From Dreissena polymorpha (lineage: Eukaryota > Mollusca > Bivalvia > Myida > Dreissenidae): 64,000 nt of DNA. The DNA lies in contig NC_068363.1 in the NCBI RefSeq assembly GCF_020536995.1, positions 6,489,598 to 6,553,597 on the forward strand, written 5' to 3'. The position numbers and the translations under genes are program-made. Below, in pieces: positions 48,701 through 58,200 of the stretch (positions are counted from its first letter, which is position 1; each line of letters starts with the position of its first letter). Under the pieces are notes generated by a model. That model was not told the origin of the DNA, made no database searches, and saw only the letters and a list, made by a program, of their open reading frames with translations.

Positions 48701-51700
48701 GATTGGTGATTTTCCATGATTTTATTTCTATGATAGTTTTCCCCTTCCCTCTGATTCAAAGAGGTAGTTTGTAGTTACTGGCATAGATTTTTGCACAAAG
48801 CACTTGTAATGCAATTTACCCCAGAATAGTGTCAGAAGTAAACAGACCGCCGATGAAAATTTTCTTAACAAAGACGACAAAATCCTCACAACATCTGCAA
48901 ATTCATTTTTGCCCACACAATCTGTGGGATACTAATCTTAGCCCATAATCTGAGTGTAATCCAACTTAACCCTCCACAATCTGTGTGTTATCAATTTTTA
49001 CCCCCATGTTTTTTTTTGTAATTGATCTTTACCCCAACAATCTTTGTGTAATTAATCCCAGACCCAAGAACTCTGTAACCAATCTCCGCCTCACAATCTA
49101 TGTGTCATCAAAGCCTGTTGTGTGTTTAGGTGCGGAGGTGGAGGGTCTACCGGGCGTGGCCCACGGTCTGTTCCCCAGAGGTGGGGTTGAGCTGATCTAC
49201 CACTTCTACACAGACTGCAACAAGCAGCTTGCAATGCAGCTGGCAGAGAGGGTGGCCCGGGAGAAGGAATCCGAGCAGACCAACACACCGGGGTACTCGT
49301 GAGGGCCTTGATGATATCATACCCTTTGACTGGAAAGTGTCATCTCAGATTTGCATGTGAAGTCTGCACAGGCTAATCGGGGACAACACTTTCCGGCTAG
49401 AGTGGATTTAAAAAAAAGAATTTACTTCAATTTAATGAAAAATGTTATAAAATTAGAAATTCAACTCCAAACCTTAGATACTGATGAGCATCAAACAGCA
49501 TAAAACCTTGCAGGCTGTTGTGGTTTTATGCTTTTTGCACATATCCATTTCCACTATGCTTTTAAGTGGAAAAGGGTTAATGAAAAATGTTATAAAAGCA
49601 GAAAGTGTGAGGCCAGAATAAGGCTCAAATGCTTATGACACCGATGTATCTTGACAGACATGTTTTCCTAAGCAAGGCAATTGTATTCATCTTTCTCATC
49701 TGAGGTATCCATACATTACGAAATATTTCATATTAAGTGCATTATAGTGACCAACTGGTCAGCCAAACAACGTTGAATGGACTGAGGCCACTTGCTGAGA
49801 TCCATATAATGATTGCGGGCTGACAGGGGGGGGGGGGGGTGGGGTGCTAATTCAATGCGAGGAGGTCTGAAGTGATCAGCACTATTTACTGCACATTTTA
49901 TAAGTTGTAATATAAGTGACTAAATGTTGAAAACATATGAACAATGCATTTATAAGAGCATGTGAAAGAATTATATTGTACGTCCCATTTTCTAAAATTG
50001 TTTACTTTAAACTTTGTGCAACAATTATGTCATTTGAAAATTAAAAGTATATCACCATTGTTTTGTAAGTACTATTATTATAGTATAATATAATAATATA
50101 ACGTATTAAGTGTAAAGTGAAGTACTGGTACATTGCATGTGTGTAATTTTTATTGATGATAACGTAATTTGTTTATAATTGTAATCAACTACATTGAAGT
50201 ATTGATTTATTAATGTTAATCCTAGATTTTGTTTAATATTGAGCTAATTTTTGCTGTTATTACGATTAAACATTAATATAGCTGATGTGCAAGCTTGCTC
50301 TTGACAGTACTATTTCATATCCCGGCTATAATTACATTTGGATATTAACCTAAATAATGGATCTTGGAATGTTTATATATGTTAATTAAAGAAGAAGCAT
50401 AATTATGAAAGGTATAATGTTTTGAAATACCCACAAGAAGTTTTCCTCTTTATAATCTTGTTACCTTCCAAAATGTACTGTCCCATCCCAATTGAAATCT
50501 ACCCTACATTTGCTTTAAACATTATTAAAATTTTCATAAGCATCCTGGCCTTATTATACATTTATATTTACAATGAAAGTTTGTTTATGAAAATCAGTGT
50601 ATGAAAGAGTGAGGTGTAACCTTTCTACTTCAGGAAGTCAAAGATTACTCCATTCATCCGTGACGCAGTGGAGGCCAGGCTGAGGATGATCATACCTTAC
50701 ATTGACAGGTGGCCACAGGTAGGAACATGGGGCATGTCTTATTAAACATCTCATGACAAGCTTGACTATAGGCTGAATTGCAATACAAATTTATGATCAA
50801 TATTACAATTTACTTGACACAAAATTTACCCTTTCTCTTTGCATTTTTAGCTCATCTATTTTTTGAAAAAAAATTATGAGCTATTGTCATCACCTTGGCG
50901 TCGGCGTTGGCGTTGGCGTCGGCGTCCGGTTAAGTTTTGCGTTTAGGTCCACTTTTCTCAGAAAGTATCAATGCTATTGCATTCAAACTTGGTACACTTA
51001 CTTACTATCATGAGGGGACTGGGCAGGCAAAGTTAGATAACTCTGGCGTGCATTTTGACAGAATTATGTGCCCTTTTTATACTTAAAAAATTGAAAATTT
51101 TGGTTAAGTTTTGCGTTTAGTTCCACTTTTCTCAGTAAGTATCAATGCTATTGCATTCAAACTTGGTACACTTACTTACTATCATGAGGGGACTGGGCAG
51201 GCAAAGTTAGATAACTCTGGCATGCATTTTGACAGAATTATGTGCCCTTTTTATACTTAGAAAATTGACAATTTTGTTTAAGTTTTGTGTTTAGGTCCAT
51301 TTTATTCCTTAAGCATCAAAGCTATTGCTTTCATACTTGCAACACTTACTAACTATCATAAGGGGACTGTGCAGGCAAAGTAATGTAACTCTGACTGGCA
51401 TTTTGACAGAATTATGTGCCCTTTTTATACTTAGAAAATTGAAAATTTGATTAAGTTTTGTGTTTAGGTCCACTTTATTCCTACAGTATCAAAGCTATTG
51501 CTTTCATACTTGCAAGATTTATGAACTATCATAAGGGGACGGTGCAGGCAAAGTTATGTAACTCTGACTGGCATTTGGACGGAATTATGGGCCCTTTATA
51601 CTTAGAAAATTGAAAATTTGGTTAAGATTTATGTTTTGGTCCACTTTACCCCTAAAGTATCATAGATATTGCTTTCATACTTGGAACACTCACAAACTAT

Positions 51701-52192
51701 CATAAGGGTACAGTAAAAGGACAAGTTGCATAACTCTGGTTGTCATTGTTACGGAATTATGGCCCTTTTTTGACTTAGTAACTTTTAATATATGGTTAAA
51801 TTTTGTGTTTCGATCCACTCGAAGTATCAAGGCTATTGCTTTCAAACTTCAAATACTTACATGCTATCATGAGGTTACTGTACCTGGCACCTTGAATTTT
51901 ACTTTGACCTTTGAATGACCTTGACTCTCAAGGTCAAATTATTAAATTTTGCTAAAATTGCCATAACTTCTTTATTTATGATTAGATTTGATTGATACTT
52001 TGATGAAACTACTCTTACCTGACATACCACAATAGACTTCACCCAAACCATCCCCCGTGCCCTCCCCCCCCCTCCCCCCCCCCCCCCTAATTTTTTTAAA
52101 TTTTTTTTTTTTTTTTTAAGATCATCTCACAAATGACCACCACACCCTCACACTATACCCCCACCCCACCCCACCCCCCCCAATTTTTTTTT

Positions 52193-52233
<41 letters not shown>

Positions 52234-55200
52234 CATCTCACAAATTATCACCACACCCTCACACTATACCCCCCACCATTTTTTTTTTTAAAACGGTTAT
52301 GTTTGAAATACCGTCCAACCATCGCACCCAAACCCCCCCCCCCCCCCCCAATTTTTTTTTTTCTTTTTTTTTTTTTCGCTTTTTTGGAAGATAATGTAAT
52401 AAATGTCCACAACCCCACACTATACACCCCTCTTCACTCCACTCCTCCCTCCTTTGTGATTGAAAATGAGAGTCCCTTCACCTTTAAAAAGAAAATAGAT
52501 GAGCGGTCTGCACCCGCAAGGCGGTGCTCTTGTTGTAGGTGTTACTGCCTCATATTTCTATCATGCCCATGTTGGCAAGTTTTTATACCCCCATTACTGG
52601 TAATGGGGGCTATATAGGAGTCACTTTGTAGGTCTGTCCCAAAAATTACATCTGATCTTCACCAAACTTGGTCAGAAGTTGTATCTAGATGATATCTAGG
52701 TCAAGTTTGAAAATGGGTCATGTCGGTTCAAAAACTAGGTCACGGGTCACTAAGTGTGTTTTAAACATAAAGTTTGTCCAGACCATAACTGTGTCATTTA
52801 TTGTTAGATTTTAAAATGACTTGGTACATTTGTTTACCATCATGAGACGGTGTGTTGCACAAAGAATTACGTCAATATCTCCAAGGTCAAGGTCACACTT
52901 GGAGTTCAAAGGTAAAATTCTTGTCCGGGCCATAAGTTTGTCGTTCATTGTGAGATTTTAAATAATTTGGCACATTAATTTGTTCACCATTATTGGACGA
53001 TGTGTCACGCGAAAGAATTACGTCAATATCTCCAAGGTCAAGGTCACACTTTGAGTTCAAAGGTCAAAAATGGCCACAAATGAGCTTTTCAGGGCAAAAA
53101 CTATGCCGTTCATTGTGAGATTTTATAATCATTGGGCACATTTGTTCACTATCATTGGACGGTGTGTCGGCGAAAACATTACTTGATATCTTAAAGGTCA
53201 AGGTCACACTTTGAGTTCAAAGGTCAAAGATGGCCATAAATGAGCTTGTCCGGGCCATAAGTATGTTGTTCATTGTGAGATTTTAAAATCATTTGACGCA
53301 TTTGTTCACCATCATTGGACGGTGTGTTGCACAAAAAAATTATGCCTATATCTGCAAGGTCAAAGTCACACTTTGAGTTCAAAGGTTCAAAATGGCCATA
53401 AATGATCTTGTTGATCTTGTCCGGGCCATAACCATGTCATAAATTGTGAGATTTTAAAATTACTCTGTACATTATTTTTATTCACAGTCATTGGACGACG
53501 TGTCATGCAAAAGAATTCAAGAGTTCAAAGGTCAAAATGGCCATAAATGATAATGGAATAATGATTCTTAAAAATGGCCATAAATTAGCTTGTCCTGTTT
53601 TGTGAAGACAGCATGCAAAATAGTCTGTGTCAGTGCACCATGTGAGGGTATACGTCACGTCTGTGACAAAGCTCTAGTTTTCCCTCTAGTGGTCATCTTT
53701 TGGCTCATGTGGTCATCTTGATTGTTTATGTTAGCCTTTTTAACCAGGTTTTCTGAAGGAAAAAACTGGTTATAAGATAAGCAAATGTCGGCGGGCGGAA
53801 CAAGCTTGTCCGGGCCATAACTTTGTCATTCATTGTGAGATTTTAAAATCATTTGGCACATTAGTTCACCATCATAAGACGGTGTGTCACGTGGAAGAAT
53901 TAAGTCGATATCTCTAAGGTCAAGGTCACTTTTTTAGTTCAAAGGTCAAAAATGGCCATAAATGAGCTTGTCCGGGCCATGACTATGTCATTCATTGTGA
54001 GATTTTAAAATCATTTGGCACATTTGTTCATAATCATTAGACGGTGTGTCGCGCGAAAGAATTATGTCGATATCTTGAAGGTCAAGGTCACACTTTGAGT
54101 TCAAAGGTAAAACATGACCATAAATGGCTTGTCCGGGCACATTTGTTCACCATCATTGGACGGTGTGTTGCACGAAAGAATTGCGTCAATATCTCCAAGG
54201 TCAAGGTCGCCACAACTAAAAATAGATTTATTTTGAAACAAATTATAAACAATCTCTTTAGTTTGAGTTGTCTCCATTTATCATACTTTTTTCAAATTGA
54301 AAACCTGGTTTTGTGAAAATTTTGTCCCTTGTTTGTCTCTTATCTTGCTTGTCCTGGTTAGCCTGTCTGACTCTTGAGGTCATCTTGCCCCTTACACTGA
54401 TGTTAATTCTTAATATTGTTTCAGGCTATGGGTATTCTAGCCCTTCCACCAAATGCTCCACAAGCATTGAAGAACCTGGGTGACCTTACAGATGAAATCT
54501 GGTACTACACTGGTGACACATCTACTGATGTAAGTCTTTGTGCTCTACTCATAGTGAACATGGCTGTATGCAAACAGCATAAAACCAGAACAGCCTGCAA
54601 GTAACATTACTTAAAATCTTTTAATCTGAAACTGCAAGGGTCTACATATGTGTGTAATATTTTCAATTGGTACTCTTGTGAGTTTGTACAAGTCATGCTC
54701 CTTTGGTCAAATGATTTATATTGATTTACATAGTATATAATCTTAAAACCCCTCTTTTCTGAAACCGCAATTCATGGAGCTTTGTATTGATATGAAACAT
54801 CATTTTTAATTTATTAGCTCGGCTGTTTTTTAGAAAACCCGAGGTATTGTCAAAGCCAGCTCGCCGTCCGGCGTCTACCCTCTTTATCCGCGTCGTGCTA
54901 AAACCTTGACATTTGTCTCTAAAATCAAAGTGCTTCAACATACAACTTTGAAACTTCATATGTAGACCTTGATGAGTTCTACATGCCACACCCTTTTTTG
55001 AGTCACTAGGTCAAAGGTCAAGGTCACTGTGACCTCTAAAAAAAAAATTAAAACAATTCTGACAATCTTTTATTTATTCAAAACTGCACCTGCAGCCGAG
55101 CGTTGGCACCCGTTATGCGGTGCTCTTGTTTCCTCAAAGAATCACTTAGCGTAAAATCATTACAAGCAAAATGAATATGACCCCGTCAAGCATATTTTGT

Positions 55201-58200
55201 CATTTTACATTTTGTTTATCCCTGCCTTGTTTCAGTTCAACTAGTGAACTTAGAAAGCTATATGTGTAGCATTTTATTCATTAATTAGGCTGACTGTACA
55301 TACCTGTGCCATGTGTCAGTTTTGCTGGTAAACTAATGACCTGTGTTCAGCTGGTACACTCATGTCCTTTATCAGTTCAACTGGTGCACTAATGGCCTGT
55401 GTCATTTAAGCTGGTACACTCATGCCCTTTATCAATTCAACTGGTACACTAATGGCCTGTGTCAGTTTAGCTAGAACACTCATGTCCTTTATCAGTTCAA
55501 CTGGTACACTTATGGCCTGTGTCATTTAAGCTGGTACACTCATGTCCTTTATCAGTTCAACTGGTACACTTATGGCCTGTGCCATTTAAGCTGGTACACT
55601 CATGTCCTTTATCAGTTCAACTGGTACACTAATGACCTGTGTCATTTAAGCTGGTAAACTCATGTCCTTTATCAATTCAACTGGTACACTAATGGCCTGT
55701 GTCAGTTTAGCTGGTACACTCATGTCCTTTATCAATTCAACTGGTACACTAATGGCCTGTGTCAGTTTAGCTGGTACACTCATGTCCTTTATCAGTTAAA
55801 CTGGTACACTGATGATCTGTGTCATTTTAGCTGGTACACTCAAGTCCTTTATCAATTCAACTGGTACACTAATGCCCTGTGTCAGTTTAGCTGGTACACT
55901 CATGTCCTTTATCAGTTCAACCGGAACACTAATGATCTGTTTCAGTACAACTGGTACACTTATCATAAATGTCCTGTTTCAATTCAACTGGTACACTAAT
56001 GTCCTGTTTCAGTACAACTGGGACACTAATGGTCTGTTTCAGTTCAACGTGAACACTAATGCCTTTTTTCCGTTCAATTGGTAAACTAATGCCATGTTTC
56101 AGTTTCACTGATACACTTATGTCCTATTGCAAGTCAACTGGCCCACTAATGTCTTCTTTCAGTTTAACTAGTACACTAATATCCTGTATCAGTTAAACTG
56201 TTACACTTATGCCCTATTTCAGTTCAACTGGTATGCGTATGCCCTATTTGAGGTCAACTGGTACACTAATGCCCTTTTTCAGTTCTACTGGTACACTAAT
56301 GCCATCTTTCAGTTCTACTGGTACACTAATGCCATCTTTCAGTTCAACTGGCATATTAATTCTCTGTTTCAGTTCAAATGGTACACTTATCCCCTATTTC
56401 AGGTTTACTGGTACACTTATGCCACGTTTCAGTTCAACTGGAACACTAATGCCCCATTTCAGAATAACTGTTACACTAAAGTCCTGTTTCAGTTCAACAT
56501 GTACACTTATGCTTTCTTTCCATTCAATTTGTACACTTATATCCTGTTTCAGTTCAATTGGTTCACCTTTGCCCTGTTTTAGTTTAACAGGTACACTTAT
56601 GCTCAATTTCAGGCCAACTGGTACATTAATGCCATGTTTCAGTTCAACTGGTACACTTATGCCCAATTTCATGTCAACTGGTACACTTATGTACTGTTTC
56701 AGTTCATCTGGTACACTAATGTCCTGTTTCTGAACGATTGGTACACATATGCCCAATTACTAGTCAACTGGTACACTAATGCCCTGTTTTCAGGTCAACT
56801 GGTACACTAATGCCCTGTTTCAGTTCAACTGGTACACTTATGCACTATTTCAGGTCGACTGGTACACTAATGCTCTGTTTCAGTTCAACTGGTACACTAA
56901 TGCCCTGTTTTAGTTCAACTGGTACACTAATGCCCTGTTTTAGTTCAACTGGTAAACTTATGCTCTGTTTCAGTTCAACTGGTACACTAATGCCCTGTTT
57001 TCAGGTCAACTGGTACACTAATGCTCTGTTTCAGGTCAACTGGTACACTAATGCTCTGTTTCAGTTCAACTGGTAAACTTATGTCCTGTTTAAGTTCAAC
57101 TGGTACACTAATGTCCTGTTTCAGTTCCACTGGTACACTAATGTCTTGTTTCAGTTCAACTGGTTCACTTATGTCTTGTTTCAGTTCAAGTGGTACACTT
57201 ACGCCCTATTTCAGTTCAACTGGTACACTTATAATTTGTTTCAGTTCAACTGGTACACTTATGTCCTGTTTCAGTTCAAGTGGTACACTTATGTCCTGTT
57301 CTAGTTCAAGTGGTACATTTATGCCCTGTTTCAGTTCAACTGTTACACTAATGTTTTGTTTCAGTTCAACTGGTACTCTTATGTTTTGTTTCAGTTCAAC
57401 TGGTACACTTATGCCCTATTTCAGTTTAACTGGTGCACTTATGTTTTGTTTCAGTTCAACTGGTACACTTATGCCCTATTTCAGTTCAACTGGTTCACTT
57501 ATGTTTTGTTTCATTTCAACTGGTACACGTATGTCCTGTTTCAGTTCAAGTGGTACACTTATGTCATGTTTCAGTTCAAGTTGTACATTTATGCCCTATT
57601 TCAGTTCAACTGGAACACTTATGTCCTGTTTCAGTTTAAGTTGTACACTTATGTCCTGTTTCAGTTGAAGTGGTACACTTATGTCCTGTTCCAGTTCAAG
57701 TGGTACACTTATGCACTGTTTCAGTTCAAGTGGTACACGAATGCACTGTTTCAGTTCAACTAGTTCACTTATGCCCTGTTTCAGTTCAACTGGTACACAA
57801 ATGCCCTTTTTCAGTTAAATTGAATTACGTATGTCCTGTTTTAATTGAATTGGTATGCTAATGTCCTGTTTCAGTTCAACAGCATGTTTTTTCACCTTTT
57901 TGAGAGTGAGGCTGGGTCCCTTTCAATTTGGGACATATATGTACTTTTTCTTTTTGAATGGGTCCTTCTACAGGCCAAATATTTGAACAAAAAATCACAA
58001 GGTGACCTGTAATGCACTGTTTTAGTTTAATTGGTACACAAAGCGAGCCACTCTGGGAGTTGTCTACAAGACCACAGAGGTGTTCATGATGCAGGACAAG
58101 TCAGACGACTATCAAAACACCTGGGACTTCCTGGATAGACGTATGGGTGACATCACCAGGGTGGGAAAACTTGTGAGAAATGTATGTGGGAAAGTTGTTT

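Noticed and set aside
56209-57861. Long open frames (174, 215, 135 codons) on the plus strand
   Set aside because: They come from the 30-bp array whose length is divisible by three; all frames show the same period and none has a gene-like start or composition.
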